Positions 13,842-21,190 of a stretch of 23,821 nt of DNA are shown piece after piece. The DNA lies in contig CALCIB010000272.1 in NCBI GenBank assembly GCA_937907525.1, positions 1 through 23,821 of the forward strand, given 5' to 3'. The notes below the pieces were generated by a model, which saw nothing but the letters and a program-made list of their open reading frames with translations, was not told the DNA's origin and searched no databases. The stretch's first letter is position 1; each line of letters begins with the position of its first letter. The position numbers and the translations under genes are program-made. Origin of the DNA: an uncultured Planctomycetales bacterium. Its GTDB lineage: Bacteria > Planctomycetota > Planctomycetia > Isosphaerales > Isosphaeraceae.

Positions 13842-16800
13842 ATGACCGCAGCCGCCGAAACCCTGGGACGACTCCAACCCGCGCCGGCGGCGACGGCCCT
13901 TCGGCCCATCCGAGGACTGGTCGCCGCGCAGTTCCTGGGGGCGTTCAACGACAGCGCGTGGAAGCAGTTGGTCATCCTTCTGGCGGTCGGGGCCGCGGCC
14001 TCCGAGAGTCAGGGGCAGAGCGGGACGGCGATCGCCCAGATCGTGCTGATGGTCCCCTTGATGCTCGCCTCGCTCCCCGCCGGCGTTTTGGCCGATCGCG
14101 CCGGCAAGCGGTCGATCATCGTCGCCATGAAGGGCGTCGAACTGGCGCTGATGACCCTGGGGACGCTGGCCCTGGCGTTCAATCCGGTCGGCGGCTGGCT
14201 GGTGCTGGCGGTGCTGGCCCTGGTGGGGATCCAGGCGGCGCTTTACAGTCCGGCGCGGTACGGGATCCTGCCTGAGCTTCTGCCGCACGAGGCCCTCTCC
14301 CGCGGCAACGGGACGATCGAGATGGCCTCCAACGTCGCCCTGATCGCCGGGACGGTCGCCGCCGGGCCGCTGTTCCAGGCGACCATGGGCAACCCCTGGC
14401 CGGCGGGAGTCGTCTTGATGGTCCTCGCCGCGGTCGGGCTGGCCGCCGCGGTTCGGATCCCGGAGGTCGCCCCGGCTCGAAGCGAGGGGGGGCTCAAGGA
14501 GACGATCGCGATGGCGGTCGAGGCGATCCGGGCCGATCGCGTCTTGCGGTTGTCGGTGGTCGGTCAGGTGATCGTCTGGAGCATCGCCAGCCTGGTCCCC
14601 GCGCCCATCCTCCCTTACGGCATGATCGCGCTGGGGCTCAAGCCGTTCGAGGCCAGCCTGCCGGTGGCGGCCCTGGGGGTCGGCGTGGGGCTCGGCTGCT
14701 ACCTGGCCGGGCGGATCTCGGGGAGGCAGATCGAGTACGGCCTGATCCCGCTGGGGGCCCTGGGAATGTCGGGCTCGGCGCTGGTCTTCGGACTGTGGGG
14801 CCCCGGACTGTACGGCACGATCGCCCTGATGGGGCTTTTGGGCCTCTTCGCCGGCTTCGTGCTGGTCCCGTTGAACGCCCTGATCCAGTGGCGTTCGCCG
14901 GTCGACCGTCGCGGCGCGGTGATCGCGGCGACGAACACCCTCGTTTACGCCGGCATGCTGCTCGGGGCCGGGCTCGCCCTGGTCTTCGCCCGCATGGACC
15001 TCTCCGCCCCGGCGATCTTCCTGATCATGGCCGCGGGGTTGGCCGTGGGCTTCGTCTGGGCGGTCTCTCTGGTGCCGGAGGCGTTCTTCCGGTTCGTGCT
15101 TCTGACCCTGGCCGCGACGGTCTACCGCGTCCGCTACGTCGGCCGCGAGCGAGTCCCGCGGGAAGGCCAGGCGCTTCTGGTCCCCAACCACGTCTCGTTC
15201 GTCGACGGCCTGTTCATCCTGGCCCTCACGGATCGTCCGGTGCGGTTCATGGTCTACGCCGAATACTTCGACAAGCCGATCGTCGGCCGCCTGCTGAAGA
15301 CCATGCGCGCGATCCCGATCTCGGCGACGCGCGGGCCGCGGGTGATCCTCCAGGCGTTCCGGGAGGCCGGCCGCGCGCTCGACGCCGGGGAACTGGTCTG
15401 CATCTTCCCCGAGGGCCAGCTCACCCGCACCGGCCTGATCGGCCCCTTCCAGCGCGGGGTGTTGCGGATCGTCAAGCGGCGGACGACCCCGATCGTCCCG
15501 ATCCATCTCGACCGCCTCTACAAGAGCGTCTTCGCGCCGATCAGCGGCAAGCGCTTCCCCGGCCGGGTGCCGCTGCCGGTGACGGTCTCCGTCGGCGAGC
15601 CGATGCCCGCGACGGCCTCGCTCTTCGAGCTTCGCCAGGCCATCCGGGAACTCGACTACGAGGCGTGGCGCTACCGAAGGGAAGACGTCCGCCCCCTGCA
15701 CCACGACTTCGTCCGGGAGGCGCGCCGGCATCCGTTCCGCAAGGCGCTCATGGACCTGCAAAAGCCGAGCCTGTCCTATATCAAGACGCTCGCGGCGGCG
15801 CTGGCGGTCGCCCGGCGGCTGCGGCCGAAATGGGAGGGGCGGCGACACGTCGGCGTGATGCTGCCCGCGAGCATGGGGACGGCCGTCATCAACATCGCCG
15901 CGGCCCTGGCGGGCAAGACGGTGGTCAACCTCAACTTCACCGCCGGCCGCGCCGGGATGGAGTCGGCCGCCAGGCAGGCGGGGCTGACGTCCCTGATCAC
16001 CAGCGCGACGTTCCTGGAGAAGGCCAAGCTGGAGGCCCCCGAGGGGCTCGAACTGATCTTCGCCGAGGACGAGATGGCCGGCCTGACCCGCGGCGACCGG
16101 CTCCGCGCCCTGGCCGCCGCCGTCTTCCTGCCGGTTCGATCGCTGGAGCGCTTCGCCGGCGCGAGCGGCGCCGTGACGCTGGACGATCCGGCGACGATCA
16201 TCTTCAGCAGCGGCAGCACCGGCGACCCCAAGGGGGTGACGCTGACCCACTTCAACATCGCCGCCGACGTCGAGGCGACCCGACGCGCCCAGCACGTCCG
16301 GCCCGACGACCGGCTGGCGGCGGTCCTGCCGTTCTTCCACGCCTTCGGCTACTCGATGTTCTGGTTCTCCATGACCTCGGGGATGGGCTGCGCGTTCCAC
16401 CCCTCGCCGCTGGAGGCGGTCGCCGTCGCGAGGTTGGTGGAGCGGTTCAAGGTCACGGTCCTGATGGCCACGCCGACGTTCCTGCAACTTTACATGCGTC
16501 GGGTGCCGCCGTCGCAGTTCGGCTCGCTGCGGCTGGTGCTGGCGGGCGCGGAGAAGCTACCCGAGGCGGTCTCCTCGGCGTTCGAGGACGGCTTCGGCAT
16601 CCGGCCGACGGAGGGCTACGGCGTCACCGAGTGCTCGCCGTTCGTGGCGGTCAACACGTTCCCCCACCGCGCCCCCGGCTTCTTCCAACCGGGGAGCCGC
16701 CGGGGGACCGTCGGCCAGCCGATTCCCGGCGTGGCCGTGCGGATCGTCTCGCCGACGACCCACGAGACCCTCGGCGCCGACGAGGAGGGGCTCGTGCTGG

Positions 16801-17288
16801 TCAAGGGTCCCAACGTCATGTCGGGCTACCTCGGCCGCCCCGACCTGACCGAGAAGGCGTTTCTGAACGGCTGGTACAATACCGGCGACCTCGGCTCCCT
16901 GAGCGAGGACGGCTATCTCAAGATCACCGGCAGGCTCTCCCGCTTCTCCAAGATCGGCGGCGAGATGGTCCCCCACGGCCGCGTCGAGGAAGCCCTCCAC
17001 GAGGCCGCCGACGCCAAGGCCCAACTCTTCGCCGTCACCGCCGTCGGCGACCCGAAGAAGGGGGAGAAGCTGGTCGTCCTGACCACCCTCGACGACGCCA
17101 GGGTCGACGCCGCGTTCCGCAAGCTCCCGGAGATGGGCCTGCCGAACCTCTTCATCCCCCGCCGCGAGAACATCCTGCGCGTCGACGCCATCCCCATGCT
17201 CGGCAGCGGCAAGCTGGACCTGCGCGCCGTCCAGAAACTCGCCGAGGAGTCCCTCGCCGCGCGCCGCCCCGCCGTCGCCCGGACGTGA
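13842..17288 (+). CDS. LplT-Aas type fusion: MFS lysophospholipid transporter, PlsC acyltransferase and acyl-ACP synthetase
   Basis: A 1148-residue, three-part membrane enzyme for lysophospholipid salvage. Residues about 15-425 form a 12-helix MFS transporter of the LplT type (FLGAFNDSAWKQLVILLAVG; LPAGVLADRAGKRSIIVAMKG). Residues about 435-640 are a PlsC-like acyltransferase with NHVSFVDG (His450 and Asp455) and the substrate motif FPEGQLTRTG (Glu524). Residues about 650-1148 are an AMP-forming acyl-ACP/acyl-CoA synthetase: IIFSSGSTGDPKGVTLTH, EGYGVTECSPF, WYNTGDLG, KIGGEMVPHGRVEE and the C-terminal lysine in GSGKLDLRAV (Lys1124). In E. coli, LplT and Aas are separate proteins encoded together: LplT flips lysophospholipid inward and Aas activates and transfers the acyl chain. 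Here all three steps are in one chain. The start ATG at 13842 has CGGGAG about eight bases upstream. I see no frameshift or domain break. Confidence 0.93.
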   Translation: MTAAAETLGRLQPAPAATALRPIRGLVAAQFLGAFNDSAWKQLVILLAVGAAASESQGQSGTAIAQIVLMVPLMLASLPAGVLADRAGKRSIIVAMKGVELALMTLGTLALAFNPVGGWLVLAVLALVGIQAALYSPARYGILPELLPHEALSRGNGTIEMASNVALIAGTVAAGPLFQATMGNPWPAGVVLMVLAAVGLAAAVRIPEVAPARSEGGLKETIAMAVEAIRADRVLRLSVVGQVIVWSIASLVPAPILPYGMIALGLKPFEASLPVAALGVGVGLGCYLAGRISGRQIEYGLIPLGALGMSGSALVFGLWGPGLYGTIALMGLLGLFAGFVLVPLNALIQWRSPVDRRGAVIAATNTLVYAGMLLGAGLALVFARMDLSAPAIFLIMAAGLAVGFVWAVSLVPEAFFRFVLLTLAATVYRVRYVGRERVPREGQALLVPNHVSFVDGLFILALTDRPVRFMVYAEYFDKPIVGRLLKTMRAIPISATRGPRVILQAFREAGRALDAGELVCIFPEGQLTRTGLIGPFQRGVLRIVKRRTTPIVPIHLDRLYKSVFAPISGKRFPGRVPLPVTVSVGEPMPATASLFELRQAIRELDYEAWRYRREDVRPLHHDFVREARRHPFRKALMDLQKPSLSYIKTLAAALAVARRLRPKWEGRRHVGVMLPASMGTAVINIAAALAGKTVVNLNFTAGRAGMESAARQAGLTSLITSATFLEKAKLEAPEGLELIFAEDEMAGLTRGDRLRALAAAVFLPVRSLERFAGASGAVTLDDPATIIFSSGSTGDPKGVTLTHFNIAADVEATRRAQHVRPDDRLAAVLPFFHAFGYSMFWFSMTSGMGCAFHPSPLEAVAVARLVERFKVTVLMATPTFLQLYMRRVPPSQFGSLRLVLAGAEKLPEAVSSAFEDGFGIRPTEGYGVTECSPFVAVNTFPHRAPGFFQPGSRRGTVGQPIPGVAVRIVSPTTHETLGADEEGLVLVKGPNVMSGYLGRPDLTEKAFLNGWYNTGDLGSLSEDGYLKITGRLSRFSKIGGEMVPHGRVEEALHEAADAKAQLFAVTAVGDPKKGEKLVVLTTLDDARVDAAFRKLPEMGLPNLFIPRRENILRVDAIPMLGSGKLDLRAVQKLAEESLAARRPAVART

Positions 17289-17388
17289 GGCCCGGCGAGC
17301 GGCCACGCCTCTCTTGGTCCCCGTGCCGAGCGCTTCGTGGCGCATCAATCTTGCCGCGTCTAAAATCCCATAAATCAGGCGCGCCCCC

Positions 17389-17510
17389 CCTTCTCCCCTT
17401 GTGGGAGAAGGTGCCCCGCAGGGGCGGATGAGGGGTGGGCGCGATCGGAAGCCTCTGGAAACGCCCCCCCTCATCCGGCCTTCGGCCACCTTCTCCCACA
17501 AGGGGAGAAG
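17389..17510. repeat. palindromic element B2
   Basis: Same arms and same 34-nt centre as B1 (TGGGCGCGATCGGAAGCCTC and so on). By eye it differs from B1 by two substitutions and one C in a C-run. It lies between the fusion acyltransferase and the DUF937 gene and abuts an AT-rich promoter-like stretch on the right. The first part of the gap (17289-17388) holds nothing I recognise. Confidence 0.88.
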
Positions 17511-17519
17511 AGATTATTG

Positions 17520-17547
17520 TTGCAATTATTATAATTCATGATATAAT
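17520..17547 (+). promoter_or_regulatory. candidate promoter with two TATAAT boxes upstream of the DUF937 gene
   Basis: TATAAT at 17542-17547 is preceded at 16 bp by TTGCAA (17520-17525), four of six matches to the -35 consensus. A second perfect TATAAT lies at 17530-17535. This is the most AT-rich stretch nearby and sits directly after repeat B2. Confidence 0.5.
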
Positions 17548-17577
17548 TCCAATTTCGATCACCCGGAGCGACCCGCG

Positions 17578-18267
17578 ATGAGCGTCGTCGACGCGATCAA
17601 GAACCAGGCCGCCGGCGACGTCCTCGCGAGGCTGAGCGCGCTTGCGGGCGAATCGGAGGAGCGGACGGCCGCGGCGACCGCCGCCGCCGCGCCGGCGATC
17701 CTGGCGGCGCTGGCCAATTCGGTCCTCGACGGCGAGAAGCTCGACGCCCTGGTCGACGCCCTTCGCGATTTCGACGGGACCGACCCGGCCGAAGACCCGA
17801 CGGCCGCGTCCGACGTCCTGGAAACGATCCTGGGCCCCAACCTCCCCGCCCTCGTCGAAGTCCTCGCCCGCTTCTCGGGGCTCGACGTCCCGGCGATGCG
17901 GGCGCTGGTGGGACGCCTCGGCCCGATCGTCCTGGCCGCGGTCGCGGCGCGGCTGACCGGCGGCGGCGGGCTGACGCCGGCGAACGTCGCCAGCTTCTTC
18001 ACGGCCGAGAAACCCAACGTCGTCCGAGCGCTCCCCGCCGGGCTCTCGCCGGCCGACCTTTCCTCGCCGCCGGCGTTCGCGTCGACCCTCGGCGCCGCGG
18101 GGTCGGATCCGTTCCCATGGCTCCTCCCCGCGCTGATCGTCGGCCTTCTGGCCCTCTCCGGGTTCTTTTACATGATGATTCCGCCGGATCATTCCGCGCC
18201 GGCCTCCGAACCGGCCGACGCCGTCCCCATCCCGCCCCCGCCGCTCGACGGCCCGCCGTCGCCCTGA
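17578..18267 (+). CDS. DUF937-like protein with a C-terminal membrane anchor
   Basis: A 229-residue protein of unknown function. The N-terminal part (about residues 1-150) is Ala/Leu-rich and helical, with a repeated layout: an acidic stretch, then AAAPAILAALANSVLD, then LPALVEVLARFSGL and GRLGPIVLAAVAARL. This resembles DUF937, whose members carry repeated '(A)LPAIL..L' helices. One membrane helix follows (about 178-201; WLLPALIVGLLALSGFFYMMI), then a Pro-rich tail (IPPPPLDGPPSP). There is no signal peptide, so the helical domain is probably cytoplasmic and the Pro-rich tail external. GGAG lies about ten bases before the ATG. The next gene starts 32 bases after its stop codon, so the two may be cotranscribed. 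The family call rests on pattern only. Confidence 0.65.
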   Translation: MSVVDAIKNQAAGDVLARLSALAGESEERTAAATAAAAPAILAALANSVLDGEKLDALVDALRDFDGTDPAEDPTAASDVLETILGPNLPALVEVLARFSGLDVPAMRALVGRLGPIVLAAVAARLTGGGGLTPANVASFFTAEKPNVVRALPAGLSPADLSSPPAFASTLGAAGSDPFPWLLPALIVGLLALSGFFYMMIPPDHSAPASEPADAVPIPPPPLDGPPSP

Positions 18268-18299
18268 CCGCGGACGGATCGTTTGGTAAGATCGTAGAC

Positions 18300-19130
18300 A
18301 TGCACGACAAGTACAAAAAGCGATTTCGGGTCGGCGCCGCCGACGACCGCGCGCGGCGTCAGATCGCGCGCGAGGCCGCCCGCCGGCTGCTGGCCGCGCT
18401 CGACGTCCCACCCGACGACCCGACCCCGCTCGACCGTCTCCAAACCGCGTCCGAGTCCGACTTCTACGCCGCCAAGCGCAAGGCCGCCGCGGTACTGGGC
18501 CACCGCCTCCGCCCCGGCGACCTCCCCTCCGACGACGAGGTCCGCGACCAACTCGTCGCCCTCCAAAAAGAACGCGCCCCGGACGTCGAGGAGGACGAAG
18601 CGGACGCGCCGCCCGAGCCGGAGGGGGACCAGCCCGCCGCGTCGCTGGCCGAGACGGTCGACCGCTTCGCCGTCTTCCGCCTGCGCCTGGCCCCGCTGGA
18701 AAACGTGAAGCTGGACCCGACGACGCACCCCGAGGGCGACGCGCTTTACCACGTCCTGCAAGTGTTCCACCAGGCGCGAGAGGCGCGCCCTTACGACGAG
18801 GAGTTCCTGCTGGCCGCCCTGCTCCACGACGTCGGCCGGGCGACGGCGGCGAAGGACCACGCCGCCGCGGCCGTCGACGCCCTCCGCGGCGCCGTCTCCG
18901 ACCGTACCCTCTGGCTGATCGCCCACCACGAGGACCTGGCGCCCGATCGGTACGCGAGGCTCGGCGCGAAACAGCGCCGGGAGATCGACGAATCCGAATA
19001 CGCCGACGACCTGAAACTCCTCCGCGAATGCGACGACGCCGGCCGCGAGACCGGCGTCGACGTGGAATCGATCGAGGAGGCGCTGGCCTACATCCGGGAT
19101 TTGGAAGGCGAGGAGTACCTCGACGCCTGA
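18300..19130 (+). CDS. HD-domain protein (predicted metal-dependent phosphohydrolase)
   Basis: A 276-residue soluble protein. I start at the ATG at 18300 (MHDKYKKRFRVGAADD), since the longer open frame upstream overlaps the preceding gene. The N-terminal third is basic and Arg/Ala-rich. The middle (about 80-125) is a Pro/Glu-rich acidic linker. The C-terminal half (about 145-276) carries the HD fold: a first His in YHVLQVFHQARE, the His176-Asp177 doublet in LAALLHDVGRA, a later His-His in LIAHHEDLAPD and an acidic final region (DLKLLRECDDAG). The substrate is unknown; HD proteins hydrolyse nucleotides or phosphodiesters. Similar planctomycete proteins are annotated only as HD domain-containing. 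The neighbouring DUF937 gene gives no functional hint. Confidence 0.75.
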   Translation: MHDKYKKRFRVGAADDRARRQIAREAARRLLAALDVPPDDPTPLDRLQTASESDFYAAKRKAAAVLGHRLRPGDLPSDDEVRDQLVALQKERAPDVEEDEADAPPEPEGDQPAASLAETVDRFAVFRLRLAPLENVKLDPTTHPEGDALYHVLQVFHQAREARPYDEEFLLAALLHDVGRATAAKDHAAAAVDALRGAVSDRTLWLIAHHEDLAPDRYARLGAKQRREIDESEYADDLKLLRECDDAGRETGVDVESIEEALAYIRDLEGEEYLDA

Positions 19131-19171
19131 TGGCGTCGTTTCATACAAAACCGTCTGGGGTAAGCATGCCT

Positions 19172-19298
19172 CCCCCCTTCTCCCCTTGTGGGAGAAGGTG
19201 CCCCGGAGGGGCGGATGAGGGGGGACGCGACCAAAGGCCGATGGTGACGCCACCCCTCATCCGGCCTTCGGCCACCTTCTCCCCCTGTGGGAGAAGGG
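19172..19298. repeat. palindromic element B3
   Basis: Arms as in B1 and B2 (CCTTCTCCCCTTGTGGGAG; GGATGAGGGG; CCCCTCATCCGGCCTTCGG), but with a different centre (GACGCGACCAAAGGCCGATG) and a slightly altered right hairpin (TCTCCCCCTGTGGGAGA). It lies between two convergent genes, where folding in either transcript could act as a bidirectional 3'-end structure. Confidence 0.85.
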
Positions 19299-19346
19299 AT
19301 ATTCGTCATTACACGTTTTCCATCGTCAAGATGGTGTGACGAACCC

Positions 19347-20870
19347 TCAATAGTCGTTGCTGGGGATGAGCTCGCCGCCGGTCGGGGTCAGCAGGAAGCG
19401 CAGGGTTTCGGGCTTGATCGTATCGCGGAGGAACCGGCCCGCGCCGTCCATGAACACCGACTGCGCTCCGCCGAGGTGGCGCGTGAGGAGGGCCTTCGGG
19501 TCGACCGTCGCCGGCGCGTCCCAGTCGGCGGGACGAGTCCATTCCACGGCCTGGTCGGTGGGGGCTTCAAGGACCATGATCGTGACGGACGTCCCATCCG
19601 TCACGTCCTTGATCGTCATCCCCTTCGTCGGATCGACGCCGATCGTCCCGCCGACCGGCCGCTGGTAGATCGTCTTGCCGGGGGGAAGCGCCGCGCGTCG
19701 CGTCGAGGGACAGGCGAAGATCTTCGGCATCCGCGGGATCAGCGCCTTGTTGTGGGGCGAGTCCCAGGGTTCGTCCAGGTGGAATTCCTTGTACAGGTCG
19801 TTAGCCTCCAGGTATGGAAGCATCATCACCCGCCAGCTTAGCAGCGGCTTGCCGTGAGGGTCGGTGGTGTAGGCCGGCGGGAAGCTCTTGTGTTTGGAAA
19901 GGTAGTTGTGCATCGCCAACCCGATGTACTTCAGGTTCTGCATGCACTCCCGACGGTCCCGCGACTCCAGGACCGGATCGACCACCGCCCGGACCCAGCC
20001 GACCGCGGCGTTCGCCGACAGTTCGATCACGATCCGATCGTCCTCGACCCGCGGCGCCAGCGCGTCGGCCATCGCTCCGAACCCGGTCACGAACGCCGCG
20101 ACGGCGGAGGAGCCCCGCATGAGATCGACCCCCTTGCCGCCGACGGCCAGCAGCTTCGCGGCGTCGTCCGCGCCGGCGGCTTGGACCAGCACGCGGATCG
20201 GCGCGGGGGCGCCCGGTCTGAACGACGCGGAGACCCACTTCAAGCCTCGCGAGACGAGCGACGCCGGCTCGCCCCCCAACTCTTCCGGCAGCGCGATCAC
20301 CTGTTCGTCGATCGCCCGGCGAAGGTCCTCGGGGGTGGCGGCGGCCAGGGCGATCGGAGCGTCGCCGGCCGCCGCGAGCGCTTCGGCCAGGTCGGGCCGG
20401 GGCGAGGGCTTCATCGCCTTCGCGCGCTCCAGCGTCGCGTCGTCGCCCGCGAGCACCGCGCCTCGGATCGACGCGCAGGTCGTCCACGCCGCCGGCCCTC
20501 CCTTCTCCACCCCGCCGCAGAGGATCTCGCCGATGGCCTTGGCGTCGGCCCCGTCCTCCAGCGGCGCGAGGGCGAACGGAGGCGAGGACGGGATTGAGTA
20601 CCGGATCGCCGGCATCGTGTCCAACGTCACCACGACGTACAGCTCGCGCGCCCCGGCCTTCCGGAGCGCGTCGAGCCAGGGTCGATACATTGTCGCCAGC
20701 GGCTCGGCCTCGCCGAGCGCGCCGGCCTGGTCGACCGCGTCGAGCCGGATCCGAGCCACCGCCGCGGCGCGGTCGTCGAGGAACGTCGCGACCACGTCCT
20801 TCGTATCCGCCGAGGCCGCGGCGCAAGCCGCCAGCCCCCAACCGATGAGCAATGCCGAGAGCGTCTTCAT
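19347..20870 (-). CDS. exported protein with DUF1559-like C-terminal domain
   Basis: A 507-residue planctomycete protein. I choose the ATG at 20870 because it gives a signal peptide (MKTLSALLIGWGLAACAAASA) preceded by GGAG; the longer frame adds a polar leader. Residues about 20-300 are a domain I do not recognise (VVATFLDDRAAAVARIRLD; ELYVVVTLDTMPAIRYSI; FVTGFGAMADALAPRVEDDR). From about 309 the DUF1559-type core begins: CMQNLKYIGLAMHNYLSKH, FPPAYTTDPHGKPLLSWRV, MLPYLEANDLYKEFHLDEPWDS, IFACPS, then GTSVTIMVLEAP and a final SVFMDGAGRFLRDTI. Most DUF1559 proteins start with a type IV pilin-like prepilin helix. This one has an ordinary signal peptide and a long foreign N-terminal domain instead, so the pilin-like assembly role inferred for the family may not apply. 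Confidence 0.82.
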   Translation of the reverse strand: MKTLSALLIGWGLAACAAASADTKDVVATFLDDRAAAVARIRLDAVDQAGALGEAEPLATMYRPWLDALRKAGARELYVVVTLDTMPAIRYSIPSSPPFALAPLEDGADAKAIGEILCGGVEKGGPAAWTTCASIRGAVLAGDDATLERAKAMKPSPRPDLAEALAAAGDAPIALAAATPEDLRRAIDEQVIALPEELGGEPASLVSRGLKWVSASFRPGAPAPIRVLVQAAGADDAAKLLAVGGKGVDLMRGSSAVAAFVTGFGAMADALAPRVEDDRIVIELSANAAVGWVRAVVDPVLESRDRRECMQNLKYIGLAMHNYLSKHKSFPPAYTTDPHGKPLLSWRVMMLPYLEANDLYKEFHLDEPWDSPHNKALIPRMPKIFACPSTRRAALPPGKTIYQRPVGGTIGVDPTKGMTIKDVTDGTSVTIMVLEAPTDQAVEWTRPADWDAPATVDPKALLTRHLGGAQSVFMDGAGRFLRDTIKPETLRFLLTPTGGELIPSNDY

Positions 20871-20893
20871 GATCTCCGATCTCCCTGGTTCGT

Positions 20894-21147
20894 TCCCGAC
20901 CGTCACGGATTTCGGAGGACGTCCACGCTCTTCCCCCCTCGCGGGGGAAGACAGACCGCGCAGCGGTCAGATGAGGGGGGTGACGAGCAAGCGCGCCGTC
21001 GGGATTCGAAGGCCCGTCCGAATCGGCCGTCGCGGACTCCATCGGCCTTCTTGCTCGTCCTCCCCCTCATCCGGCCCTTCGGGCCACCTTCCCCCGCGTG
21101 GGGGGAAGGCCGTTGCGATCGTCCTCGTCAAACTCCATGACGGCAAC
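20894..21147. repeat. palindromic element A3
   Basis: A 254-bp A-family copy filling most of the 320-bp gap between two minus-strand genes. Left terminus TCCCGACCGTCACGGATTTC and right terminus CCATGACGGCAAC correspond to the A1 termini with a few changes. Its centre pairs better than that of A1: GACGAGCAAG on the left against CTTGCTCGTC on the right. An AT-rich patch (ACATTTATTCATGAATTACA) follows directly on the right. Confidence 0.8.
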
Positions 21148-21190
21148 ATTTATTCATGAATTACACGGTTCCGAGTGCGTGCCCGAGGCG

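Noticed and set aside
13734..16487. 917-residue open frame on the minus strand across the fusion acyltransferase gene
   Set aside because: Composition is Arg/Gln/Asp/His-rich with no domain. It is the antisense shadow of a GC-rich gene whose plus-strand frame has three complete enzyme domains.
14795..17431. 878-residue open frame on the plus strand in another frame of the same gene
   Set aside because: Arg/Pro/Gly-rich low-complexity product without motifs. It is a GC-driven shadow.
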